A stretch of DNA of 64,000 nucleotides from Roseofilum casamattae BLCC-M143. GTDB lineage: Bacteria; Cyanobacteriota; Cyanobacteriia; Cyanobacteriales; Desertifilaceae. The notes below the pieces were generated by a model that saw only the letters and a program-made list of their open reading frames with translations, ran no database searches and had not been told where the DNA came from. Position numbers and translations under genes: made by a program. Below are positions 27,607 through 36,145 of this stretch, one piece after another. Numbering within the stretch: the first letter of the stretch is position 1; the number at the start of each line of letters is the position of its first letter. The stretch covers positions 1 through 64,000 of the forward strand of contig NZ_JAQOSQ010000007.1 in NCBI RefSeq assembly GCF_030068455.1. The letters are read 5' to 3'.

Positions 27607-30600
27607 ATGGTTACTGAACTCTCTAAAGAACAACGTCTTCTGCTCGCCGTGCGCCAAGCGAGCGCCAAACTGAACGCAATTGAAGAAGCCAAAAATGAGG
27701 CGATCGCAATTGTCGGGATGGGCTGCCGATTTCCTGGCGGCGGCGACAGTCCGGAAGCCTATTGGGACGTACTCAAACAATCGAAAGACGCGCTCATCGA
27801 TATCCCTAAAGATCGCTGGGATATCGACGAATATTACGACTCCGACCCCGAAGCTCCGGGGAAAATGTACGTGCGTCAAGGCTATTTCCTCCAGCAAAAA
27901 GTCGATGAATTCGAGCCAGCCTTCTTCGGAATTTCCGGACTGGAAGCGGCAAAAATGGATCCCTCGCAGCGCATACTTTTAGAAGTAAGCTGGGAAGCCT
28001 TAGAAGATGCCGGAATTGCGCCGAAAAGTCTAAAAAATACCGAAACAGGCGTTTATGTCGGTCAGTGTTTTAACGATTATGCCCGAGTCGGCACCGATGT
28101 TTCCGTCAATCATCTTCCCGACTTCTATTTAGGGACGGGGACGGCAATGAATATTACTGCCGGACGCATCGCTTATGTCCTGGGACTGCAAGGGCCGACG
28201 TTTTGCTTGGATACCACCTGTTCCTCTTCCTTAGTTACCGTCCATTTAGCCGCCCAAAGTTTGCGATCGGGCGAGTGCAATTTAGCACTGGCTGGGGGCG
28301 TAAATCTAATGCTTCATCCCTCTACAACTCACGGTTTCTGCAAGGGTAGAGCGCTCGCTGCCGATAGCCGGTGTAAAACATTTGACGCGGGTGCCGATGG
28401 GTACGCGCGGGGTGAAGGATGCGGGATGCTCGTATTGAAACGGATGCGGGATGCGGTTGCCGATGGCGATCGCATTTTAGCATTAGTGCGCGGCTCGGCA
28501 ATCAACCACGACGGCCCCAGCAGCGGCTTAACCGTCCCCAACCAACAAGCGCAGAAAAAGGTAATTCGCCAAGCTTTAAATAGCGCAAAATTAGAGCCGA
28601 GCGATGTTAGCTATGTCGAGTGCCACGGCACGGGAACTTCGTTGGGCGACCCCTTGGAAGTGAAGGGACTCAATGAAGTCTACGGCGAAGAACGCAAGCG
28701 CGACAATCCTTTATTATTAGGGGCAGTGAAGAGTAATGTCGGACACTTAGAAGCTGCCGCTGGTGTCGCCGGATTGATTAAAATTATCTTATCTTTGCAG
28801 CACGAAGAAATTCCGGCAAACATGAATTTCAAGCAACCGAATCCTCGGATTGAATGGAATAAAATGGCGGTGAAAGTGTTAGCGAAATCCACGCCTTGGG
28901 TGCGCGGAGAAAAAGAGCGATGTGCTGGAGTCAGTGGATTTGGCATGAGCGGAACCAATGCTCACATTATTCTTTCCGAAGCTCCTCAACCCGTCGCTCA
29001 GTCTGAAGAGAATAGTCCTCGTTCTTCTCAGGTCTTAACCATATCGGCGCGCAATGAGAAATCCCTGCAAGAATTAATCCAGCGCTATCATACTTATCTG
29101 GCAAATAGCGAATTAGATTTAGCTGCTATTTGCCATACCGCGAATACCGGACGCAACGAGTTTAATCATCGTATCGCGATCGTGGCTAATAGTCGCGAAG
29201 ATTGTGCGAAAAAACTGGGCAAACTTAAGGGTGGTGACGACGACGTAACCGGAGTTTATTCGGCGAAGTTAGCGAATAGTTCTCGTCCGCCGAAAATTGG
29301 CTGGTTGTTCACCGGACAAGGTTCCCAATACGTCAATATGGGACGGGAGTTGTACGAAACTTCTTCCGTATTCCGCGATGCCATAGACTCTTGCGCGCAA
29401 GTCTTGGATACAGAGCTAGAAACGCCACTACTTTCCGTCCTTTATCCAGAAGACGAATCTACCACAAAAGCAGGCACTATCGACCAAACCGCTTACACGC
29501 AACCGGTCTTATTTTCCATCGAATACGCATTAGCAAAACTCTGGCAGTCTTTAGGCATTCAACCCGATATTATGACCGGTCATAGTGTGGGCGAATATCC
29601 GGCCGCAGTTATTGCTGGAGTCTTTAGTCTAGAGGATGGCTTAAAACTTATTGCCGCGCGGGGACGGTTGATGCAACAGTTGCCTGCTGGCGGCACCATG
29701 GTTTCCCTGATGGCAGGGTTGGATAAAGTACAAGAACTGGTGGAAAAATCTGGCGGGAAAGTTAGTATTGCTGCACTCAACGGACCGGAAAGTACGGTAA
29801 TTTCTGGGGAAGAAGAAGCGGTGATGGCGATCGCCAAATCCCTAGAAGACGAAGGCATCAAAACCAAGCAACTGCAAGTCTCCCACGCCTTCCACTCCGC
29901 CTTAATGGAACCCATGCTTGCGGACTTTGAGGCCGTGGCGAAGGAGGTGACCTACCATACACCGCGCATTCCTATTGTCTCCAACTCAACGGATGCGATC
30001 GCAGATAAAACAATTACCACTCCTCAGTACTGGGTCGATCGTATCCGGCAAGCGGTACAATTCTACCCCAGTATGCAAGTTTTGGCTAAAGAAGACATCG
30101 AGATCTTCCTCGAAATTGGCTCTAAACCCATCTTAATGGGTCTCGGCCGTCAATGCCTGATGGGCAGCAAGAAAACCTGGCTCCCCAGCTTGCGTCCGGG
30201 CAAAAAAGATTGGGTGCAAATGTTGCAAAGTTTGGGACAACTTTACATCGCTGGAGTTAAAATCAATTGGGCTAACCTCGATCGAGAATTTGCTTACCAA
30301 ACCGTAAGTTTACCCACCTATCCTTGGACGAGACGGCGCTATTGGATTACCGACCTGCAAGATAAAGACAAGAATATTCTCCCCACCGCTGAGGTCAAAA
30401 CACCGGTCAAAGCGCAACCCGTCGTTGAGATAAAACCGGAGAAAAAAGTTGCAGTTGCTCCCGTAAAAGCGATCGCAAAACCGGTAGCCGAACCTGTCTT
30501 AGCTACTGCAAAAGTCAGTACGGGTAAACTTCGCTTGCTTAGTCCCCAAGAAATGAGCGTTTCTCCAGTTAGAGAAGAATCTCCCGTGGCGGCAAAACGG

Positions 30601-31527
30601 AAGCTAACCCTAATTCCGATAACTTCTACGGAACTGGATTTAAACGAACCACCAAAACCAACTGTTGCTCCAGAAACTCCTGTAGTGGCGGCTCCAAATC
30701 CTCCTGTTTCTTTACCTGCAAACCAACCTTCTGTAAACATGACCGAACTGATAACCACACTCAAACAACAGTTAGCTGAAGCGCTCTATTTAGACCTATC
30801 TGAAATTGAAGAAGACCAAACGTTTATCGATTTGGGATTAGACTCTATTGTTGGGGTGGAATGGATTGCGACTATTAACCAAACTTACGGTCTCAATATC
30901 AAAGCAACCAAGCTTTATGACTATCCTACATTGCGCGAGTTTGCCAACCATATTAGTGGAGAATTATCGACGAATGGAAATGGCGCGAGTGTCAGCGCGC
31001 CTCCAGTTCAAGCTGCTGTCGTAACGAGTGTAGCAACGAGTATCCCTGCACCTGTAACAGCAGTCACGGTGGATGTTTCCGGAATTGTACAGACATTGAA
31101 AGAACAACTGGCAGAAGCTTTATATCTCGAGATTGATGAAGTGGGAGAAGACGAGCAGTTTGTCGATTTGGGATTAGATTCTATTGTGGGCGTTGAGTGG
31201 ATTGCAACCATTAACAAAACCTACAATTTGGATGTGAAAGCTACCAAGTTGTACGACTATCCAACGCTCTCGGATTTCTCCAATTATATTGCTGGAGAAG
31301 TTGCAGCATCTGGAAATGGAGCGAGCGTCCAGGTAACTCAACCTTCACCGGCTCCCATGCAACCTGCGAAAGTCTCGCAGCAACCTCTCTCTCGTCCTAC
31401 AGTTGCTGCGCCGGAAGATCCCAGACAAAAGTTACGGGAAATTTTGGCAAAAGTGGCCAATAAGGAGTTGGATATTGCGGTTGCCAATCAAATGATTCAA
31501 ACTTTAAAACAACAAGTTAAACGTTAA
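27607..31527 (+). CDS. Type I polyketide synthase: KS-AT-ACP-ACP
   Basis: A 1306-residue module with no reductive domain. An N-terminal helix (residues 1-30) is followed by KS (about 35-460, Cys205 in DTTCSSS, ECHGTGT, KSNVGHLE). The AT spans about 560-890, with Ser660 in GHSVGEY and HAFHSALM, indicating malonyl-CoA. A Lys/Pro/Val-rich linker of about 130 residues leads to two closely similar ACPs (Ser1080 and Ser1192). Both read GLDSIVGVEW, with Trp six residues after the Ser. Known work on beta-branching ACPs links that Trp to recognition by HMG-CoA-synthase cassettes; none is visible here. The C-terminal 40 residues form an amphipathic helix of docking type. No thioesterase follows. The product of this module should keep its beta-keto group. 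The ATG has no clear ribosome binding site. Confidence 0.94.
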   Translation: MVTELSKEQRLLLAVRQASAKLNAIEEAKNEAIAIVGMGCRFPGGGDSPEAYWDVLKQSKDALIDIPKDRWDIDEYYDSDPEAPGKMYVRQGYFLQQKVDEFEPAFFGISGLEAAKMDPSQRILLEVSWEALEDAGIAPKSLKNTETGVYVGQCFNDYARVGTDVSVNHLPDFYLGTGTAMNITAGRIAYVLGLQGPTFCLDTTCSSSLVTVHLAAQSLRSGECNLALAGGVNLMLHPSTTHGFCKGRALAADSRCKTFDAGADGYARGEGCGMLVLKRMRDAVADGDRILALVRGSAINHDGPSSGLTVPNQQAQKKVIRQALNSAKLEPSDVSYVECHGTGTSLGDPLEVKGLNEVYGEERKRDNPLLLGAVKSNVGHLEAAAGVAGLIKIILSLQHEEIPANMNFKQPNPRIEWNKMAVKVLAKSTPWVRGEKERCAGVSGFGMSGTNAHIILSEAPQPVAQSEENSPRSSQVLTISARNEKSLQELIQRYHTYLANSELDLAAICHTANTGRNEFNHRIAIVANSREDCAKKLGKLKGGDDDVTGVYSAKLANSSRPPKIGWLFTGQGSQYVNMGRELYETSSVFRDAIDSCAQVLDTELETPLLSVLYPEDESTTKAGTIDQTAYTQPVLFSIEYALAKLWQSLGIQPDIMTGHSVGEYPAAVIAGVFSLEDGLKLIAARGRLMQQLPAGGTMVSLMAGLDKVQELVEKSGGKVSIAALNGPESTVISGEEEAVMAIAKSLEDEGIKTKQLQVSHAFHSALMEPMLADFEAVAKEVTYHTPRIPIVSNSTDAIADKTITTPQYWVDRIRQAVQFYPSMQVLAKEDIEIFLEIGSKPILMGLGRQCLMGSKKTWLPSLRPGKKDWVQMLQSLGQLYIAGVKINWANLDREFAYQTVSLPTYPWTRRRYWITDLQDKDKNILPTAEVKTPVKAQPVVEIKPEKKVAVAPVKAIAKPVAEPVLATAKVSTGKLRLLSPQEMSVSPVREESPVAAKRKLTLIPITSTELDLNEPPKPTVAPETPVVAAPNPPVSLPANQPSVNMTELITTLKQQLAEALYLDLSEIEEDQTFIDLGLDSIVGVEWIATINQTYGLNIKATKLYDYPTLREFANHISGELSTNGNGASVSAPPVQAAVVTSVATSIPAPVTAVTVDVSGIVQTLKEQLAEALYLEIDEVGEDEQFVDLGLDSIVGVEWIATINKTYNLDVKATKLYDYPTLSDFSNYIAGEVAASGNGASVQVTQPSPAPMQPAKVSQQPLSRPTVAAPEDPRQKLREILAKVANKELDIAVANQMIQTLKQQVKR

Positions 31528-31545
31528 GTAGCAGCAAGTTTTTCA

Positions 31546-31701
31546 GTGAGTAAAAGCCTTGTCCAAAAACTAGTAAAACAACAAAAAAATGCCGATCTTA
31601 TAGATTCGATCGCCATTCTACCTTCCGAAGAGTTTACTCCTCTGCTGATACAACTCTCTCGCGAAGAACTTCTCGCGCGGTTTCAACCCAACTCGCTCTG
31701 A
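31546..31701 (+). CDS. Possible 51-residue protein after the PKS cluster
   Basis: A GTG-started frame 18 bases after the last PKS stop codes for 51 residues. It begins SKSLVQKLVKQQ and ends ILPSEEFTPLLIQLSREELLARF before a short tail. It is amphipathic, with two likely helices, and has no match that I recognise. There is no good ribosome binding site, so it may be translated by coupling or not at all. The composition (Leu, Glu, Gln, Ser) looks protein-like rather than random. It ends three bases before the end of the opposing CHAT gene. It could be a docking-type peptide or the remnant of a longer gene. Confidence 0.35.
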   Translation: MSKSLVQKLVKQQKNADLIDSIAILPSEEFTPLLIQLSREELLARFQPNSL

Positions 31702-31704
31702 GCC

Positions 31705-34062
31705 TTACTTATCGGCGACTTGTGGAATAGTATCGAGGAGAAACTGCCATTGGGCGATCGCCGTATTCGTCCACAACCAGTCGCGAGTCTCTAATGCTTG
31801 TGGCTGAAAGTGAGCCGGATCTTTTTGGATAACCAACTGGTACATGGCTGCGGCTTCGCTGTCTTTCTCTTCTCTAGCATAGATCAACGCTTGACCGGCA
31901 TAAGCGGTTAACCGTTCGGCAGAGTCGGGACTGTAGGTGAGCGAGATGGCTTTCGCGAAGTTGTCCTCGGCACGATCGTAGTTTTCCTCGGCATAATAGG
32001 CAAACGCCAAAGCATTATAGTATTTGGCTTGAGTCCGATCGCCTCTGACTGCCGCATCCCAATAGCGACGCGCATCATCAAAACTATAATCGCGATCGCC
32101 TTGTTGGATCGCTTGCCAGACTAATCGTCCCCAGAGATAATTAATTTCGGCAATATTGCGATCGCGATCGGGAACGGCGTTTAAAGCATTCATGGCATAG
32201 GAAACTACGCCGCTATCGAGCAGTGCTTCTACTTCTGTAGCACCAGCAGGAATATTACCTTCTGTAAACTGGGCGATCGCGCGCTTCATCCGATTGATAT
32301 TAGGATTGTCAGAGTCGGGAAACAGAGTGGGATCGGATGGATCGGGAACCAGAGAAGGATGAGGTAATCTCTGCCGAAAATGAGGCATTCCGTATATAAT
32401 GCCGATCGCCACGAGCAGGACTGTTCCGACGATCGCTCCACCATAGAGAATTTTACCCGACCAACTGCTGAAGTACTGAGATTTCAGCGTTTCGGTGCTC
32501 GGTTGCGGGGGATCGGGAACCATAGAGGGTTGCGGAGTCTGGCGTAACAAGCCATCGAGCAACCCATTGGTATCTCGATATTCCGGTTCGAGAGCTAAGA
32601 TATTGCGATAAGCTGCGATCGCCTCTTCGGTTCGTCCTTGCTGCTGGAGAGCTAACCCCAAGTCATAATGAGCGGGGAGATATTCCGGGTTGGTAACGAT
32701 CGCCACTTGATAGGCTGCGATCGCATCTTCAATCCGTCCTTGCTCGTACAACTGTGTGCCATCGCGATGGTAGGCTTGATAGTCTCCCAGTCCCCGTTGC
32801 AGTGCAGGCGCTATAGTGGCGAGGGCGCGATCGCCAGCGGAGATTGGGAGAACTGGCTCGTCAAGGGCAACCGAACTTGCGGGAAACGGGGGGGGATATT
32901 CTGCCAGTTTCGGGCGCTCTGGAGGGGAAAAGCGGTCGAATCCAGGCTGTAAATAGAGGATGGGTAGAGCGAAATATAAGGCCTTGGAACCATAAGCGGA
33001 GATTAATCCTTGGCGCGTTCGGTTCAGACTCAGATCGATCGCATATTCCCGTTTCAGATTGCGATAAAACAGTTGGCTGAAGACCGCTGCCACGCGATCG
33101 GGAATGCGATCGCCCATCGCCAGAACTGCTGGAATGCCGCGCTTGAGCAAGCTTTCCGCCAGAGTTGTATTCCCCGCACCGGCGCTCCAGCACGAGTTAA
33201 ACAGAGCCATACAAATCCCATTATTAACCAGCAAACCGGCTAAGTCTTCCCCATTCAGTTGTTCGGTTAAGCCATTTTCTTGATTTTGCAGATAAATTTC
33301 GCCGCCAAAGGGACTGGGTTGACTGTGACCGGAATAGTGGAAAATATGATACTGTCGTTGTTCTAAAGCTTGTGTCAGTTGTTCGCGATCGGGAGACGAG
33401 AGAATATCGAGTTGCACGTTTAAACCGAGAGACTCTTGCGTGGCAAACTCGGCTTGCAACTGATTCATCTCCCGATCCAACGCCAATCCCTGGCGATCGC
33501 TGGGAGCGGAAAGTACCATCAGAATTTTTAACGGATCTGCGGGTATCCGCGCGGCTAAAGGCTGCCGTCTCGAGGAGGGATAGTAGCGCGAAAAGAGAAT
33601 ATCCGTATTCGTGGTTAAGGGGCGATCGCCGGCATGAAGAGTTTCCCAAGGCAAGCGCACGATTTCTGCATCCTTTAACCGTAACCGCAACCGGAGAGCT
33701 TGTCCGCGATTGTGAGCGATACCTTGCGCCGTCGTCCAGCTTTGCGCGATCGTACCTTGAAATAAGCCGTCATAAAGTTGCTGTCCCAGTCCGAGCAAAT
33801 CCTTGGCATCAGAGGACAGGGGAGTTTGGAACAGAGGATCGCCAATTAAGCGATCGGTTAATTCCAGCCAATCTGCGATCGGCCAGTAGACTTGTTCTTC
33901 AGCCAGAGGCACCCCCGGAGCCACTAACTCAGTTCGGACTAAATAGGCTCTAGTCCTGGCTGAATCCCCCACCCCCAGAATATGGGCAGATGCTCCCATG
34001 GGTGCGATTCGGCTGACTGGTGTTACTGACAAATGAAATTCTTGAGTCACCACCCGCACCAT
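31705..34062 (-). CDS. CHAT-domain protease-like protein with TPRs and a transmembrane helix
   Basis: A 785-residue protein. The N-terminal 130 residues are not recognised. The CHAT (caspase-like, HetF-associated) peptidase domain spans about 150-390. Its dyad is His246 in HYSGHSQPS and Cys291 in FNSCWSAGAG, so it is probably catalytically competent. Two TPR units follow at about 430-500 (GTQLYEQGRIEDAIAAYQVA, LPAHYDLGLALQQQGRTEEAI). A single membrane helix (about 538-558, ILYGGAIVGTVLLVAIGIIYG) and a second TPR-like region (about 600-760) complete it. It should be membrane anchored with the CHAT domain on one side and the C-terminal TPRs on the other. Multi-TPR CHAT proteins are common in cyanobacteria; their substrates are mostly unknown. 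Confidence 0.88.
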   Translation of the reverse strand: MVRVVTQEFHLSVTPVSRIAPMGASAHILGVGDSARTRAYLVRTELVAPGVPLAEEQVYWPIADWLELTDRLIGDPLFQTPLSSDAKDLLGLGQQLYDGLFQGTIAQSWTTAQGIAHNRGQALRLRLRLKDAEIVRLPWETLHAGDRPLTTNTDILFSRYYPSSRRQPLAARIPADPLKILMVLSAPSDRQGLALDREMNQLQAEFATQESLGLNVQLDILSSPDREQLTQALEQRQYHIFHYSGHSQPSPFGGEIYLQNQENGLTEQLNGEDLAGLLVNNGICMALFNSCWSAGAGNTTLAESLLKRGIPAVLAMGDRIPDRVAAVFSQLFYRNLKREYAIDLSLNRTRQGLISAYGSKALYFALPILYLQPGFDRFSPPERPKLAEYPPPFPASSVALDEPVLPISAGDRALATIAPALQRGLGDYQAYHRDGTQLYEQGRIEDAIAAYQVAIVTNPEYLPAHYDLGLALQQQGRTEEAIAAYRNILALEPEYRDTNGLLDGLLRQTPQPSMVPDPPQPSTETLKSQYFSSWSGKILYGGAIVGTVLLVAIGIIYGMPHFRQRLPHPSLVPDPSDPTLFPDSDNPNINRMKRAIAQFTEGNIPAGATEVEALLDSGVVSYAMNALNAVPDRDRNIAEINYLWGRLVWQAIQQGDRDYSFDDARRYWDAAVRGDRTQAKYYNALAFAYYAEENYDRAEDNFAKAISLTYSPDSAERLTAYAGQALIYAREEKDSEAAAMYQLVIQKDPAHFQPQALETRDWLWTNTAIAQWQFLLDTIPQVADK

Positions 34063-34456
34063 TCTTGCTTTGCGATCGCATGAGTCGAGCGCGCACAGTT
34101 GGCGTGCCCTATTTCTCTTTACAGGAGCGAGAGTCCCCAGTCAGGGAATTTCCACGCAATCTGAGTTGCAAAAACGGAGACGAGATAACATCAGTTTTGG
34201 TTGCGTTCAATTGTGAAGTGGATGGGGGATCTCGGCGGGATCTCAGAAACCGGGTTTCTAGCTCTACCTAAAGCTAGAAGTCGCATCGATTGCAGAAACC
34301 CGGTTTCTAGCCTCACGATAAGCGAGAGGGAAACGGGGCATAAATGGCGATCGGTTGACGCTATCCTTTTCTTGTATTATTATTGTATTATTAGGTTCAC
34401 CCATCAAAACCCTTGCAATAATTCCCTATTTATCCAGCGCCAAGCGCTCTACTCCC
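34063..34456. other. Intergenic region between the CHAT gene and rtcB
   Basis: A gap of 394 bases with divergent flanking genes, so it carries both promoters. It holds a pair of palindromic 15-mers (34245-34308) and an AT-rich stretch (TTTTCTTGTATTATTATTG) at about 34368-34386, which is a plausible rtcB promoter. Short frames here have no protein-like features. Confidence 0.5.
34245..34308. repeat. Paired 15-bp palindromes AGAAACC(G/C)GGTTTCT
   Basis: Copies at 34245-34259 (AGAAACCGGGTTTCT) and 34294-34308 (AGAAACCCGGTTTCT). They are each palindromic around a central G or C and are also reverse complements of each other, so the transcript could form a long hairpin. Both are followed by AG. 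Related single copies lie at 9061 and 40902. Confidence 0.75.
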
Positions 34457-35638
34457 ATGCCTTACGAACAGCTCGATTTTTCTCAAGCTAAACCCGTTCT
34501 TTCCTGGGCAAATCATCCGTTGAGCCATGACGAAACTCGCATGGCAAAAAATGTAGCATCCTTACCTTTCGTGTTTAAACATGTTGCCTTAATGCCCGAC
34601 GTTCACCTGGGTAAAGGCGCATTAGTCGGCTCGGTGATTGCCACCAAAGAATCGATTATTCCTGCTGCGGTTGGAGTCGATATCGGTTGCGGCATGGCAG
34701 CAGTAAAAACACCATTTTACGCCGACCAACTGGACAAAAAGCTGAAGAAAATCCGTCAAGATATTGAAGCAGAAATTCCGGTTGGATTTAATCAAAATAA
34801 AAATATCGAAAAATCCGTCACTAATTGGCAAGGATGGCGCGCTTTCAAAGAGCTGCACAAAGGCGTGCAACATCTGGATGGCAAAGCGATGAAACAACTG
34901 GGTTCTTTGGGTGGGGGAAACCACTTTATTGAAGTCTGCTTGGATTTGCATAACCAAGTGTGGTTAATGCTCCATTCTGGTTCTCGAAATATCGGCAACC
35001 AATTGGCACAAAACCATATTAAAACTGCCAAAAACTTAGCCAAACTTTCGGAAACCAAACTTCCGGATCCCGATCTGTCTTATTTCGTCGCTGGAACGGC
35101 TGAATTCCAATCTTACTGGCGCGATTTACAATGGGCGCAAAACTACGCTCGGTTTAATCGAGAAGTGATGATGGCGCGGGTAAAACGGGTGGTGGAAAAA
35201 TACCTCACCGGTGGTAAACCAATGAAACCTTTGCTTGAGGTGAATTGCCATCATAATTACGCCGAAAAAGAAACACATTTTGGCGAAGAAGTTTACGTGA
35301 CGCGCAAAGGAGCCGTCCGAGCGCAGGAAAATGACTATGGCATTATTCCCGGTTCTATGGGCGCCAAATCTTATATTGTGAAGGGAAAAGGTTATGCTCA
35401 TAGCTACTGTTCGTGTTCTCACGGTGCGGGACGATTGATGTCGCGCAGCAAGGCGAAAAAATCTTACACTATTGAAGATTTAATCGTGCAAACTGAGGGC
35501 ATTGAGTGCCGCAAAGATCGCGGCGTGATTGACGAAATTCCTGGCGCTTATAAACCCATCGAACAGGTGATGAAACACCAATCGGATCTGGTGGAAATTG
35601 TTGCAACTCTGAAGCAAGTGATTTGCGTGAAAGGGTGA
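34457..35638 (+). CDS. rtcB: RtcB-family RNA ligase
   Basis: A 393-residue protein of the RtcB family, which joins RNA 2',3'-cyclic phosphate or 3'-phosphate ends to 5'-OH ends using GTP and Mn2+. Conserved motifs are all visible: ALMPDVHLGKGA (residues 41-52), GVDIGCGM (75-82), SLGGGNHFIEV (about 153-163), HSGSRNIGNQ, HNYAEKE (about 263) and CSCSHGAGRLMSRSKAKK (about 317-334), which contains the His that accepts GMP. The ATG at 34457 gives a normal N-terminus; an upstream in-frame start at 34355 would add 34 hydrophobic residues not seen in the family. There is no archease or RtcA gene beside it. A strong intrinsic terminator follows. Confidence 0.93.
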   Translation: MPYEQLDFSQAKPVLSWANHPLSHDETRMAKNVASLPFVFKHVALMPDVHLGKGALVGSVIATKESIIPAAVGVDIGCGMAAVKTPFYADQLDKKLKKIRQDIEAEIPVGFNQNKNIEKSVTNWQGWRAFKELHKGVQHLDGKAMKQLGSLGGGNHFIEVCLDLHNQVWLMLHSGSRNIGNQLAQNHIKTAKNLAKLSETKLPDPDLSYFVAGTAEFQSYWRDLQWAQNYARFNREVMMARVKRVVEKYLTGGKPMKPLLEVNCHHNYAEKETHFGEEVYVTRKGAVRAQENDYGIIPGSMGAKSYIVKGKGYAHSYCSCSHGAGRLMSRSKAKKSYTIEDLIVQTEGIECRKDRGVIDEIPGAYKPIEQVMKHQSDLVEIVATLKQVICVKG

Positions 35639-35652
35639 TGCTAATAGTATTG

Positions 35653-35691
35653 GGTGAAGAGTTTCCATGGTATGGAGTCTTCACCTTTTTT
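35653..35691 (+). terminator. Intrinsic terminator after rtcB
   Basis: Stem GGTGAAGA (35653-35660) pairs with TCTTCACC (35678-35685), with an inner TCCAT/ATGGA pairing, followed by TTTTTT at 35686-35691. It lies 14 bases after the rtcB stop. Confidence 0.88.
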
Positions 35692-35769
35692 ATTGCTGTT
35701 TCGTATTTGCGATCGCTTCATGAAGATGCAGCCGACGATCGCGATCGACCGAGTTGACGAAGAAATTAT

Positions 35770-35814
35770 GTAGGGACATTCATGTCGCGCAGCGAAATGG
35801 CTGTTCGCCCCTAC
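35770..35814. repeat. Short GTAGGGxC...GTTCGCCCCTAC inverted repeat
   Basis: Left end GTAGGGACATTC, right end GTTCGCCCCTAC, imperfectly complementary over 45 bases. It resembles the 62-bp family only in its terminal GTAGGG/CCCTAC, so it is probably a separate palindrome family. Confidence 0.6.
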
Positions 35815-35834
35815 AGTTTTGGCGGGGTCAGCAC

Positions 35835-36125
35835 TTAAACGCCAAGGTCTGCCAATACAACTTCCAGACGCTCCAAGGTCATATTTTGCTCGATATAGCG
35901 AGGCAGATCGGGATTATAGGGACTGTGCAGGCGATCGATCGCCACAATTTTAGCCTCTTCTGGTAATACAGGAACATCGGGATCGAAGGCAGTCGATCGC
36001 ATCAGAGAACTAGAAAAGCCTTTAAACACTAAAATGCGATCGTCCTCGCCATCGATTTCTGCGGCAACTAACAGCACTTCTTGGGGACGTTTTAAGGTGT
36101 ATTGTTCCAGACGACGAGAGAGCAT
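35835..36125 (-). CDS. Conserved cyanobacterial hypothetical protein (96 residues)
   Basis: A 96-residue acidic protein. It reads as a compact alpha/beta domain: SRRLEQYTLKRPQEVLLVAAEIDGEDDRILVFKGF forms a likely beta hairpin, followed by SSSLMRSTAFDPDVPVLPEEAKI and a C-terminal helix. The sequence has the look of a small protein conserved in cyanobacteria and plastid-bearing plants, but I cannot name a function. There is no signal peptide or membrane helix. It lies 20 bases after the end of the next upstream gene on the same strand, so the two are probably co-transcribed. Confidence 0.75.
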   Translation of the reverse strand: MLSRRLEQYTLKRPQEVLLVAAEIDGEDDRILVFKGFSSSLMRSTAFDPDVPVLPEEAKIVAIDRLHSPYNPDLPRYIEQNMTLERLEVVLADLGV

Positions 36126-36145
36126 GACCGAGTTTTAAGTGAGGA

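Noticed and set aside
10654-31527. Heterocyst glycolipid (hgl) synthesis island
   Set aside because: The TubC-condensation-ligase protein and the beta-branching-type tandem ACPs do not fit what I know of the hgl gene set, and no other hgl or dev genes are present.
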